DNA from: Candidatus Avimonoglobus intestinipullorum
GTDB taxonomy: Bacteria > Bacillota > Clostridia > UBA1381
Assembly: GCA_018714645.1 (NCBI GenBank)
Contig: DVND01000009.1
Coordinates: 1-30,667 of the forward strand
Direction: 5' to 3'
DNA length: 30,667 nt
In this document: positions 5,032 through 14,337 of the stretch, in pieces
Layout of the letters: each line of letters opens with the position of its first letter
How positions within the stretch are numbered: position 1 is the first letter of the stretch
The notes under the pieces: generated by a model
Seen by the model: the letters and a program-made list of their open reading frames with translations, nothing else
Databases searched by the model: none
Told to the model about the DNA's origin: nothing
Program-made: the position numbers and the translations under genes

Positions 5032-8000
5032 TCACATGTCAAACAGCGACACCTGGTCTGTATCCGGAAGCCCATCCAGGCAATGGTTTTGCTGCAGCAG
5101 CTCAATAACTGATTTCGTAATGCCCGTGCGCTGCCGCAAATCCTCCACGGTGCGGAATTCCCCTTTTTCCCGTTCCGCCATAATGCTCTTCGCCGCATTT
5201 TCCCCCATGCCGGGCAGCGCGTTTAACGGCGCTAAAATGCCCTCCTCCACGTCAAGGAAGTTCACCGCATGGGAACGGTATAAATCCACAGGCACAAACG
5301 AAATCCCGCGGGCGTACATCTCGATGCAGATTTCCAAAATCGGGATAAGGTTTTCCTCTTTTGGGGAAATTTCGCCGTTTTTCTTCCGCTGGAGCAAGTC
5401 CTCCATGGCGTTCTGCGCCGTTTTCATGCCGTTCGCCATAATTGACGCGTCAAAATCATCTGCGCGGACGGAATAATAGGCGATATAGAACGCCCTCGGA
5501 TAGTGTACCTTGCAATAAGCGATACGGTATGCCATCGTCACATACGCCACCGCGTGCGCTTTCGGGAACATGTACTTGATTTTCTTACAGGACTCAATGT
5601 ACCACTCCGGCACATTTGCCGCGCGCATGGCGGCTTCATCCTCCTCCTTGAGGCCTTTCCCTTTACGCACCGCCTCCATGATTTTAAACGCATGCCCCGC
5701 TTCCACCCCCATGTGGATGAGATATAGCATGATGTCGTCACGGGTACAAATCGCCTGGGACAGCGTGGTCACGCCCTGCCGGATATAATCCTGGGCGTTA
5801 TTGAGCCAAACGTCCGTCCCGTGGGACAGGCCGGAAATCCGCACCAGCTCCGCAAAGGTCGTCGGCTTCGTATCCACCAGCATCTGCCGCACAAACTTTG
5901 TCCCAAATTCAGGAATGCCATACGTACCCACCGGCGTGCCGATATCGCAGTTCAGCTTCAGCGCATCTGTGGATGTAAACAGGCTCATGGTTTCTTTATC
6001 GTCCATCGGGATGGTCTGCGGGTCGATGCCCGTCAAATCCTGGAGCATGCGGATCACCGTCGGGTCGTCGTGCCCCAGCTCGTCCAACTTTAAGAGGTTC
6101 TGGTCGATGGAGTGGTAATCGAAATGCGTCGTAATAATATCGGAATCGGGGTCGTCCGCCGGATGCTGGACAGGGCAGAATTCATGGATGTCATTCTTAT
6201 GGGGCACCACAATGATCCCACCCGGATGCTGGCCGCTGGTGCGCTTCACACCGACGCACCCCGCCGCCAGCCGCTTCATTTCCGCATTGCGGATTTTTAT
6301 TCCCTTTTCCTCTGCATATTTTTTCACATACCCAAAGGCGGTTTTTTCTGCAACAGTTCCAATCGTCCCCGCACGGAACACATATCCCTCGCCGAAATAG
6401 GTTTCCGTATATTTATGAATAATCGGCTGGTATTCTCCCGAAAAATTCAGGTCGATATCCGGCTCCTTATCGCCCTTAAAGCCCAGGAAGGTCTCAAAGG
6501 GGATATCATGGCCGTCTTTTTTGTAATCCGTGCCGCAGACCGGGCACTTTTTATCGGGCAGGTCGCACCCCGATATCCCCGTCCCATCCTCAATAAATTC
6601 GGAATTTTTGCAGTTTGGGCAGATGTAGTGCGGCGGGAGGGAATTTACCTCCGTAATGTCCGATAAAAACGCCACAAAGGACGACCCCACCGACCCACGC
6701 GACCCCACCAGATATCCGTCGCTTAAGGATTTTCGCACCAGCTCCTGGGCGATCTTATACATGACGGAAAATCCATAGGTCGTGATAGAATGCAGCTCCT
6801 TGTCCAGCCGGTCCTGCACCAGTTTTGGGAGCGGGTCACCGTAAATCTCTTTTGCCTTCCGGGTGGAGTCGGCAATGATGCCTTCCTCCGCCCCTTCAAT
6901 TTCCGGCGGGCACTTCTTTTTGGGGATCGGGCGCACCGCTTCAATCATATCCGCAATCAGGTTGGTGTTCTCCACCACCACCTCATACGCCTTTTTCTTG
7001 CCCAAATAGCTGAATTCCTCCAGCATCTCCTCTGTGGTACGCAAGTAAAGCGGCGCCTGGTCATCCGCATCTTTAAACCCTTTATAATGCATCAGGATTT
7101 TCCGGAAATTTGCGCCCTCCGGGTCAAGGAAGTGCACGTCGCAGGTAGCCGCCACCGGCTTTCTCAGTTCCTCGCCCAGCTGTACGACCTTCCGATTCAA
7201 ATCCTGCAAATCTTCATCCGTATTGATATGGGGATAGTCTGCCTCCCGTTTCATATACGCGTTGTTCCCAATGGGCTGGATTTCCAGATAATCGTAAAAG
7301 GACGCGATGTCCTTTAACTCCTCTTCGCTTTTCCCATCGACAACCGCCCGGAACAGCTCCCCCGCCTCGCAGGCAGAACCGATGATCAGCCCCTCCCGCT
7401 TCTGTTCCAGCAGGCTCCTGGGGATGCGGGGCGTGCGGTAGAAATACTGCAGGTGCGACGCACTGATTAATTCATATAAATGGCGGATCCCCAATTCATT
7501 TTTCGCCAGCAAAATGATGTGGTACGCCTTATTGCGCTTGGCAGCCTGCGCCAAATCGAACTTGCTGTTGAGCGCATCCAATTCCGTATATCCGCGCCCG
7601 TGCAGCTCTTCGATCATTTTCACAAAAATATCCGCCGTGGCCTTTGCATCGTCCACTGCGCGGTGATGGTTTTCCAGCACCACGTTCAAGTGCTTCGCCA
7701 GATTGTTCAGCTTGTGGTTTGCCAAATTAGGGTACAGGCACCGCGCCAGCTGCACCGTGTCCAGATAGGTAAAATCAAACGGGATTTCATACCGTTTCGC
7801 AGCGACCTTGATAAACCCCACGTCAAAATTGGCGTTGTGCGCCACCAGTACGCAGCCCTTGCAAAATTCCAAAAAGTCCGGCAAAATCTCCTGAATCCGC
7901 GGCGCATCTTTCACCATCTCATCCGTGATGCTTGTCAATTCCACAATCTTTTGCGGGATCGGCTCGCCCGGATTTACAAAGGTGGACCACCGTTCCGTAA

Positions 8001-9066
8001 CAATGCCGCCCGCCACCTTGACCGCGCCAATCTCTGTAATATTATTTTTGTACTTGTCAAGCCCTGTTGTTTCAATATCAAAAACCACAAATTGCCCGTC
8101 GATTTTCTGTCCCTTTTCATCATAAACAATCCTCGCACTGTCGTCAATGAGATACCCCTCTACGCCGTACAGCACTTTGATTTTCTCATTGTTGTCCGAC
8201 GCTTTCATAGCGTCCGGAAAAGACTGTACCACACCATGATCCGTAATGGCAATGGCAGTGTGCCCCCAGCTAATCGCGCGATTGATTAAATCCTTGGTGG
8301 CAGAAACACCGTCCATAGCGGACATCTGAGTATGCATATGCAGCTCCACCCGCTTTTTCTCCGCCAAATCCTGCCGCCCCTCCGGGGCCAGCGTCTCTCC
8401 GACAGCGTTCGCCGAAACAACCACCTCCCGCGCGTACTCGTTATACTGCGCCTTACCGCGGACGGCCACATGCAGCCCCTTTTTCAGGCGCGCCTTCAAT
8501 GCGTCAAACGCCGCATCGTCCTTTTCATTTTTGTTGATAAACATCTGCACGGAAATGGAATCCTGAAAGTCGGTCACGTCAAACAGTACCAGATGAAATT
8601 GCTTATCTGTTTTTTTGCTTTTAATATCCTTGTATTCGACGCCAAAAATTTCGCCCGCAAAGCAAACGCGGTCGGAATTTTCGGTGATGGCAGAAATAGG
8701 CGTCAGGGTATCGCGGATTGCGCTGCCGTAAAGCATCTCGGTAATCTGTGCTTTACCCAGATCAATGAGCACCGCCTTTTTCGGGCGCGCCGCAGCAGCC
8801 GCTTCCCCATGTACTTCCGGGGCAGCCGGTTCCGCCGCCGCTTCCCGCCGCTTTTCTTCCTCCATTTTATGTACATGGACACTCGTCAGGCGGTACTGCC
8901 GCCGCAGCTGCTCCTCAAACCGCTCCAACGCATCCTGCGTAGCGTCCTCGCCCAGCAGCACCTCCATCCGGCGGCGGTGTTTGGATATTCTGATTTTTTG
9001 AACGCTGTTGCCCGCCAGCGCCTCGTTTTTCACCGCCGGGAACACGACATTTGCATTTGGCTTCAT
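5032..9066 (-). CDS. polC: DNA polymerase III alpha subunit, Gram-positive PolC type
   Basis: PolC is the replicative polymerase with built-in proofreading. At 1344 residues it is somewhat shorter than the Bacillus enzyme (about 1440), mainly in the N-terminal region. Order: N-terminal domain, OB fold about 130-220, PHP beginning at ELHMHT (241), DEDD exonuclease inserted at 325-490 (Asp330, Glu332 in FDIETTG; HNANFD; HRAVDDA), return to PHP, then the polymerase core. The zinc ligands CPNC and CPVC lie at about 816-844, and the catalytic aspartates are in PDIDLNFSGE (869-878). The C terminus QVSLFDM is a probable beta-clamp binding motif. The start has AAAGGGA 6 bases upstream. All catalytic residues are intact, so the gene is functional by sequence. 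Confidence 0.98.
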   Translation of the reverse strand: MKPNANVVFPAVKNEALAGNSVQKIRISKHRRRMEVLLGEDATQDALERFEEQLRRQYRLTSVHVHKMEEEKRREAAAEPAAPEVHGEAAAAARPKKAVLIDLGKAQITEMLYGSAIRDTLTPISAITENSDRVCFAGEIFGVEYKDIKSKKTDKQFHLVLFDVTDFQDSISVQMFINKNEKDDAAFDALKARLKKGLHVAVRGKAQYNEYAREVVVSANAVGETLAPEGRQDLAEKKRVELHMHTQMSAMDGVSATKDLINRAISWGHTAIAITDHGVVQSFPDAMKASDNNEKIKVLYGVEGYLIDDSARIVYDEKGQKIDGQFVVFDIETTGLDKYKNNITEIGAVKVAGGIVTERWSTFVNPGEPIPQKIVELTSITDEMVKDAPRIQEILPDFLEFCKGCVLVAHNANFDVGFIKVAAKRYEIPFDFTYLDTVQLARCLYPNLANHKLNNLAKHLNVVLENHHRAVDDAKATADIFVKMIEELHGRGYTELDALNSKFDLAQAAKRNKAYHIILLAKNELGIRHLYELISASHLQYFYRTPRIPRSLLEQKREGLIIGSACEAGELFRAVVDGKSEEELKDIASFYDYLEIQPIGNNAYMKREADYPHINTDEDLQDLNRKVVQLGEELRKPVAATCDVHFLDPEGANFRKILMHYKGFKDADDQAPLYLRTTEEMLEEFSYLGKKKAYEVVVENTNLIADMIEAVRPIPKKKCPPEIEGAEEGIIADSTRKAKEIYGDPLPKLVQDRLDKELHSITTYGFSVMYKIAQELVRKSLSDGYLVGSRGSVGSSFVAFLSDITEVNSLPPHYICPNCKNSEFIEDGTGISGCDLPDKKCPVCGTDYKKDGHDIPFETFLGFKGDKEPDIDLNFSGEYQPIIHKYTETYFGEGYVFRAGTIGTVAEKTAFGYVKKYAEEKGIKIRNAEMKRLAAGCVGVKRTSGQHPGGIIVVPHKNDIHEFCPVQHPADDPDSDIITTHFDYHSIDQNLLKLDELGHDDPTVIRMLQDLTGIDPQTIPMDDKETMSLFTSTDALKLNCDIGTPVGTYGIPEFGTKFVRQMLVDTKPTTFAELVRISGLSHGTDVWLNNAQDYIRQGVTTLSQAICTRDDIMLYLIHMGVEAGHAFKIMEAVRKGKGLKEEDEAAMRAANVPEWYIESCKKIKYMFPKAHAVAYVTMAYRIAYCKVHYPRAFYIAYYSVRADDFDASIMANGMKTAQNAMEDLLQRKKNGEISPKEENLIPILEICIEMYARGISFVPVDLYRSHAVNFLDVEEGILAPLNALPGMGENAAKSIMAEREKGEFRTVEDLRQRTGITKSVIELLQQNHCLDGLPDTDQVSLFDM

Positions 9067-9139
9067 AATTCGTCCCTTTCCGTTTCAGCGTGCTGTCTGA
9101 AAGTTCCAGCCACGCCTACCTGTTTTTTTCCATCCATTC

Positions 9140-9922
9140 TTATCCCGCATGCACAGCGCCGGGGCTGCATAATTTGACCGCTTTCCCCCTGATACGCACA
9201 TAATCGGCATACCACACGCTTTCCCGCAGCAGATCGGATTGCAGGAGGGCGGCTGCGCGCCGGATCAGGCTGTTTTTCTCGTCCTCCGCCAAATCCTCAA
9301 ACGGCTGTTTCACAAACATCCGTATCCATTCCTCCAATCCGTTTTCCCCCTGCAGCGGCGTCATCCTGTCAAAGAGCGTCATATACGTCACCCGGAACCC
9401 CATCTGTTCCAGCAATCCCGCGTATTCTCCGATTGTGGGGAAATAAAACGGCATCTCATACACAAGGCCGCGTTCTTTGAAGCTTTGTTCCAACGCAGCA
9501 TGAATGCGCCGATTATTGCCGCAGCCTCCAAATTCAAACACAAACTGCCCCCCGTCCCGGAGCGCGGCATAGACATGCTGTAATACCGCAGGCTGATGCA
9601 CACGGTCAATCCAATGCAGCACCGCATTGGAAAATACCGCGTCCACCGGCTGATCCAGCACAAACGCGGTAGCGTCATCCCGGACAAATGTCAAATCAGG
9701 ATAATGGGTTCTGGCGGTTTCCAGCAGCTCCGCCGAGGCGTCCAGCCCAATGGCCCGCACCCCTCGTTCCGCCAGCCGCTTTGTCAGCGCGCCGTTGCCG
9801 CACCCCAAATCCAGGACTGCCATATCCCGCTCCAGATCGAGCAGTTCCAGCACGTCTTCCCCATACTGATGGACAAATGAAAACGCCTGTGTATATTTTT
9901 GTGCATCCCAAATGATATTCAC
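9140..9922 (-). CDS. Class I SAM-dependent methyltransferase, trans-aconitate methyltransferase-like
   Basis: The predicted 260-residue protein has the Rossmann SAM-binding motif VLDLGCGNGALTKRL near residue 35, the acidic motif II AIGLDAS, and a FSNAVLHWI segment resembling the Tam and ubiquinone-type families. The substrate cannot be told. I place the start at a GTG because it has GGAGG 9 bases upstream; the open frame extends 18 codons further but without a ribosome binding site. It lies between purL and polC, 73 bases before polC, and appears to be carried in the same transcript. A role linked to either neighbour is not supported by sequence. Confidence 0.85.
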   Translation of the reverse strand: MNIIWDAQKYTQAFSFVHQYGEDVLELLDLERDMAVLDLGCGNGALTKRLAERGVRAIGLDASAELLETARTHYPDLTFVRDDATAFVLDQPVDAVFSNAVLHWIDRVHQPAVLQHVYAALRDGGQFVFEFGGCGNNRRIHAALEQSFKERGLVYEMPFYFPTIGEYAGLLEQMGFRVTYMTLFDRMTPLQGENGLEEWIRMFVKQPFEDLAEDEKNSLIRRAAALLQSDLLRESVWYADYVRIRGKAVKLCSPGAVHAG

Positions 9923-9984
9923 CGTTCTATCCCTCCAAGCATCCTGTTCTCCCAACGCTTCAATTTCACAGCGCAATGAAAGCA

Positions 9985-10006
9985 GGACGGCATATGCATG
10001 CCGCCC
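9985..10006 (-). terminator. Hairpin after purL, weak terminator candidate
   Basis: Just past the purL stop the minus strand folds into a 9-bp stem GGGCGGCAT/ATGCCGTCC with a GCAT loop and one G-U pair. Only TGCTTTC follows, so the T-tract is poor. It could reduce read-through to the methyltransferase and polC or act in mRNA processing. Confidence 0.4.
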
Positions 10007-10015
10007 TTTGCATTC

Positions 10016-13000
10016 TTATTTAAAATATTCCACACCGGACAGGAACAGCTTTTGATCCTTATCCCCCGGAATATTGGTAAATACGTTTTTCCCAGCACGT
10101 TCCGTATGCCCCATCTTCCCGAGGATCCTGCCGTCCGGGCTGGTGATGCCTTCAATCGCACCCAGCGACCCGTTGGGGTTGTAACGGATATCATAAGTCG
10201 CCTGTCCCTGCGGGTTCACGTACTGGGTGGCAATCTGCCCGTTTTCCGCCAGCGCCCGGATCTGCGCCTCCGATGCAATAAACCGGCCCTCGCCGTGGGA
10301 TACTGCCACCATATGGGTATCGCCCGCCTTGACGTTTTTAAACCACGGTGACTTGTCGGACGCAATCCGCGTCTCCACCATGCAGGACACGTGCCGCCCA
10401 ATGGTATTGAACGTCAATGTCGGATAGGTTTCCTCAGGATCAAGAATCTCCCCAAAGGGCACAAGTCCCAGCTTGATCAGCGCCTGGAAGCCATTGCAGA
10501 TGCCCAGCATCAGCCCGTCGCGGTCTTTGATGAGGTGCATCACCTCTTCCTTTACCAGTGGATTGCGGAACGCCGTCGCAATGAACTTGCCGGAGCCATC
10601 CGGCTCGTCCCCACCGGAAAAGCCGCCCGGGATCATCACAATCTGCGCCTGGGCAATGCGCTTTTGCATCTCCCGCATGGAGTAAGACACATCCTCCGGC
10701 GTCAGGTTGCGGATGACAAATACATCCGCCACGCCGCCCGCGCGCTCAAACGCCCGCGCCGTATCATACTCGCAGTTCGTACCCGGGAACACCGGGATGA
10801 ACACCCGCGGCTTCGCGAACTTTTCTGATGCAACCGTCACGCCGCTGCGCGTATACTGATAGGTTTTGGGTTCTTCTTTGAATTTGCCCGCCTTTGTCGG
10901 GAACACTTTCTCCAGCGGCGCCGTCCAAGCCGCAACCGCTTCTTCCAATCCAATTGAAACATCGCATGCCTCTAACGCAGCTTCATCTGTGGTGTGTGCA
11001 ATCACAGTACCGCCCGGCACCGCAGTATCCTGCGCAATCTCCAGCACGATGGAGCCGATATCCGCCGCAAATAATTGCTCTGCGGTCACAGTATCCGCAA
11101 ACCGCACGCCGATTTTGTTCCCGAACGCCATCTTCGCGACTGTCTCTGCCAATCCATGCCCTTTCACAATGCTCGCAGACAACACCTTGCCCTGCATCGT
11201 CAGCGCATGGACCGTTTCATACAATTGTTTTAAGCGGTCAAAATCCGGCAGGTCGTTTTCATCCCGTGCTGCCCGCAGCAGCACCAGCTTGGAACCTTTG
11301 GATTTCAGCTCCTGGGAAACCACCTTGTCCGCCTTTACAGGCGCCACCGCAAAGGATACCAGCGTCGGCGGCACGTCCAATTCATTGAAGCTGCCGCTCA
11401 TGGAATCCTTGCCGCCGATTGCGGCAATCCCCAGCGCAAGCTGGGTCTTATATGCGCCCAGCAGCGCCGCAAACGGCTTGCCCCAACGCTTCGGGTCTGT
11501 GCCCAGCCGTTCAAAATATTCCTGGAACGTCAAATAAATCTCTTTATAGTCCGCACCCAGCGCCACCGCCTTGGAAACCGATTCCACAACCGCATAGGCC
11601 GCGCCGTGGTAGGGGCTCCAGGAAGACAATTTGGGGTTATAACCAAATGTCATCACCGTCGCCGTGTTGGTTTCGCCCGCCAAAACCGGCACCTTCGCCG
11701 CCATGCCCTCCGCCGGCGTCAGCTGATACTTCCCGCCGAACGGCATGAGGACGGTGTTTGCGCCGATGGTGGAGTCAAACCGCTCCGCCAACCCTTTCTG
11801 GGAGCAGACATTCAAATCCCCCAGCACATCCAGCCACTGTTTTTTTACATCAGCCACCGGCGCCTGCCGAAAGAACGCCTGTTCCGGCTCCGGCAGGACT
11901 ACTTCCACATCCGTGTTCTTCGTCGCCCCGTTTGTATTTAAAAATGCTCTGGAAATATCGCAGATCGTCTTCCCGCGCCAATGCATCACCAACCGCGCTT
12001 CTTCCGTCACAGCGGCAACCTGCGTCGCCTCCAGATTTTCCTCGTTTGCATATTTTATAAACTGTTCTACATCCGCCGCACGGACAACCACCGCCATCCG
12101 CTCCTGGGATTCGCTGATTGCCAACTCCGTGCCGTCCAGCCCCTCATATTTTTTCGGAACCTTGTCCAAATCAATGACAAGCCCGTCCGCCAATTCGCCG
12201 ATCGCCACCGATACGCCGCCTGCGCCGAAATCGTTACAGCGTTTAATTAACGTCGTCACCTTTTCATCGCGGAACAGCCGCTGGATTTTCCGCTCCACCG
12301 GCGGATTCCCTTTCTGCACCTCGCTGCCGCAGGTCATGATGGATTCCTCTGTATGCGCCTTGGAGGAACCGGTTGCGCCGCCGCAGCCGTCGCGGCCTGT
12401 GCGCCCGCCTAAAAGGATAATCACATCGCCCGCCTCCGGCGCTTCCCGCACCACGTTCTTCTTCGGCGCCGCACCGATGACCGCGCCGATTTCCATACGC
12501 TTGGCAACATACCCCTCATCATAAATCTCCACAACCTGCCCCGTGGCCAGGCCAATCTGGTTTCCATAGGAGGAATAGCCCGCCGCCGCGCCCTTGGTAA
12601 TTTTGCGCTGCATCAGCTTCCCGGCACGCGTATCCTGCAGGGAGACCCGCGGGTCGCCGCTGCCTGTAACGCGCATCGCTTGATATACATAAGAACGCCC
12701 GGAAAGCGGGTCGCGGATCGCGCCGCCCAGGCACGTCGCCGCGCCGCCGAACGGCTCAATCTCCGTGGGATGGTTGTGGGTTTCGTTTTTGAACATAATC
12801 AGCCACGGTTCATTTTGGCCGTCCACGTCCACGTCCACAACAATACTGCACGCGTTGATTTCCTCCGACTCGTCAATCTCCTTCAATTTCCCCGCTTTTT
12901 TCAGCTGCTTGACGATGATCGTCGCCATATTCATCAGGCAGGTATCCCGATCCGGCGCATACAATTCTTTCTTTGCAGCTAGATAGTCCTCAAACGCACT

Positions 13001-13750
13001 TTTAATTATCGCGCTGTACTTCCCGTCCGGGATATGTACGCGGTTGATGCGGGTGGAAAATGTGGTATGCCGGCAATGGTCGGACCAATAGGTATCGATC
13101 ATGCGCAGCTCCGTCACTGTCGGGTCACGGCGCTCCGTATCCTTAAAATACTCCTGGCAGAACCGCAGGTCGTCCAAATCCATGGCGAAGCCCATCTGCC
13201 CGCGCAAGCCCTCCAAATCCGCATCAGACATCCCGATAAAACCCGCAACGGTTTTTACATCCTCCGGCACAACCTGCTCCATCACCAGCGTCTGCGGCTT
13301 ATCAAGAGATGCCTCCCGCGCCTCGACCGGGTTGATGAGATACGCTTTGACGCGTTCTAATTCCGCCCCCGTAATGCCTTTCAGGATATACACCTTTGCA
13401 GAACGGACAGTGGGCCGCTCTTTCTGGGTGAGAATGGAAATACATTCCTCGGCAGACGCCGCGCGTTGGTCGAATTGCCCCGGCAGATATTCCACCGCAA
13501 ACACCAGCTCCCCATCGCCGATGGAAATTTCCTCGTTATACGCCGCATCCACGGGCGGTTCAAAAAACACCAGCGTCCCGGCCTGTTTATATTCCTCATC
13601 CGAAATCCCCGATACGTCATACCGGTTTAAAACCCGCACGTATTCCAGATTTTTCAGCGATAAATTCTCCCGCAAATCCTCTAAAACCCCTTGGGCTTCC
13701 ACGTCAAACCCCTGTTTTTTCTCAACAAAGATTCTTCTAACCGCTTCCAT
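10016..13750 (-). CDS. purL: Phosphoribosylformylglycinamidine synthase, single-chain
   Basis: The enzyme makes formylglycinamidine ribonucleotide from FGAR, glutamine and ATP in purine synthesis. It is a 1244-residue fusion of the PurL synthase and the PurQ glutaminase. Synthase motifs include YWSDHCRHTTFS and KNETHNHPTEIEPFGGAATCLGG. The glutaminase fills the last 270 residues, starting at FIPVFPGTNCEYDTARAF, with nucleophile Cys in LGICNGFQ and the His/Glu pair in GHTERA. The start is not certain: ATG at 13750 has its GGAAAGGA site 14 bases away, while a TTG at 13756 is 8 bases from it and would add two residues. It is the only purine gene here, so it is not in a pur operon. Confidence 0.97.
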   Translation of the reverse strand: MEAVRRIFVEKKQGFDVEAQGVLEDLRENLSLKNLEYVRVLNRYDVSGISDEEYKQAGTLVFFEPPVDAAYNEEISIGDGELVFAVEYLPGQFDQRAASAEECISILTQKERPTVRSAKVYILKGITGAELERVKAYLINPVEAREASLDKPQTLVMEQVVPEDVKTVAGFIGMSDADLEGLRGQMGFAMDLDDLRFCQEYFKDTERRDPTVTELRMIDTYWSDHCRHTTFSTRINRVHIPDGKYSAIIKSAFEDYLAAKKELYAPDRDTCLMNMATIIVKQLKKAGKLKEIDESEEINACSIVVDVDVDGQNEPWLIMFKNETHNHPTEIEPFGGAATCLGGAIRDPLSGRSYVYQAMRVTGSGDPRVSLQDTRAGKLMQRKITKGAAAGYSSYGNQIGLATGQVVEIYDEGYVAKRMEIGAVIGAAPKKNVVREAPEAGDVIILLGGRTGRDGCGGATGSSKAHTEESIMTCGSEVQKGNPPVERKIQRLFRDEKVTTLIKRCNDFGAGGVSVAIGELADGLVIDLDKVPKKYEGLDGTELAISESQERMAVVVRAADVEQFIKYANEENLEATQVAAVTEEARLVMHWRGKTICDISRAFLNTNGATKNTDVEVVLPEPEQAFFRQAPVADVKKQWLDVLGDLNVCSQKGLAERFDSTIGANTVLMPFGGKYQLTPAEGMAAKVPVLAGETNTATVMTFGYNPKLSSWSPYHGAAYAVVESVSKAVALGADYKEIYLTFQEYFERLGTDPKRWGKPFAALLGAYKTQLALGIAAIGGKDSMSGSFNELDVPPTLVSFAVAPVKADKVVSQELKSKGSKLVLLRAARDENDLPDFDRLKQLYETVHALTMQGKVLSASIVKGHGLAETVAKMAFGNKIGVRFADTVTAEQLFAADIGSIVLEIAQDTAVPGGTVIAHTTDEAALEACDVSIGLEEAVAAWTAPLEKVFPTKAGKFKEEPKTYQYTRSGVTVASEKFAKPRVFIPVFPGTNCEYDTARAFERAGGVADVFVIRNLTPEDVSYSMREMQKRIAQAQIVMIPGGFSGGDEPDGSGKFIATAFRNPLVKEEVMHLIKDRDGLMLGICNGFQALIKLGLVPFGEILDPEETYPTLTFNTIGRHVSCMVETRIASDKSPWFKNVKAGDTHMVAVSHGEGRFIASEAQIRALAENGQIATQYVNPQGQATYDIRYNPNGSLGAIEGITSPDGRILGKMGHTERAGKNVFTNIPGDKDQKLFLSGVEYFK

Positions 13751-13781
13751 CTTCAAATAACCATTCCTTTCCACCATCGCT

Positions 13782-14324
13782 TTATTGCAGCAATTCATCC
13801 ATGTTTCCAATTGCGATTTGCGCCAACTTTTTTAACAGCGCTTTCTGTTCGTCCCCGCCGCCGGAGCCCGCCGTGATAGCCACATGGTATCCGCCCTTCA
13901 TGAAATGGATGGACGGGATCGCAATGAACGCCTCGCAGCCCAAATCCTCGACAGCCTCTGCCTTTGTCCGCTTTTCCTGAATCTCGTCATAAAACCGGCG
14001 CACTTCCTCCTCCGAAAGGCTGTCCGAAGGCTGGTACAAGTCCACCTGTATGATATCCCCCTTGCCGATAGGCTCGCTGCAGTATAATACGGTGGCTTTC
14101 TTCCTGGTCTTTTCCGTTTTTTCCACCGGCGCATATTCCACCACCTGCGATACCTCTTCCAATGTCAATATTTTTTCGGGGTCGAGCGTCTTATAGACAT
14201 TCTGTTCCTGCTTCTGCTGTGTGCCTTGCCGGCCGCCATCATTCTGCTGCTTGCCGCAAGCCGATGCGCCCAGCAGCAGTGCTGCGCAAAGCATCACCGA
14301 TAAAACCCGCTTCAAACCAAACAC
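13782..14324 (-). CDS. Uncharacterised secreted lipoprotein
   Basis: This is a 180-residue protein. It begins with Lys/Arg, a hydrophobic core (VLSVMLCAALLLGA) and a lipobox-like ASAC, predicting a diacylglycerol-anchored lipoprotein with a Gln-rich linker after the cysteine. The mature part has a LTLEEVSQVVEY segment, a strand-rich middle and a Gly-rich KGGYHVAITAGSGGGDEQ near the end, a pattern loosely like single-domain lipoproteins such as DUF3558, but I do not assign a family. The start chosen is GTG with GGGA 7 bases upstream; a TTG two codons earlier is too close to that site. It lies between tktC and purL with short gaps, so it is co-transcribed with housekeeping genes. Confidence 0.7.
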   Translation of the reverse strand: MFGLKRVLSVMLCAALLLGASACGKQQNDGGRQGTQQKQEQNVYKTLDPEKILTLEEVSQVVEYAPVEKTEKTRKKATVLYCSEPIGKGDIIQVDLYQPSDSLSEEEVRRFYDEIQEKRTKAEAVEDLGCEAFIAIPSIHFMKGGYHVAITAGSGGGDEQKALLKKLAQIAIGNMDELLQ

Positions 14325-14337
14325 CGCCAATTCCCTT

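Noticed and set aside
5032..9066. PolC as a truncated or decayed gene because it is about 100 residues short
   Set aside because: All exonuclease, PHP, zinc and polymerase motifs and the C-terminal clamp motif are intact, and the start has a good ribosome binding site; the N-terminal region is simply shorter.
9067..9139. TTTCAG/CTGAAA inverted repeat before polC as an operator or terminator
   Set aside because: The arms are only 6 bases with an 8-base loop and no T-tract; it is likely chance.
8332..9177. 281-codon plus-strand frame opposite the start of polC
   Set aside because: Composition is that of an antisense shadow; polC on the other strand has clear motifs throughout.
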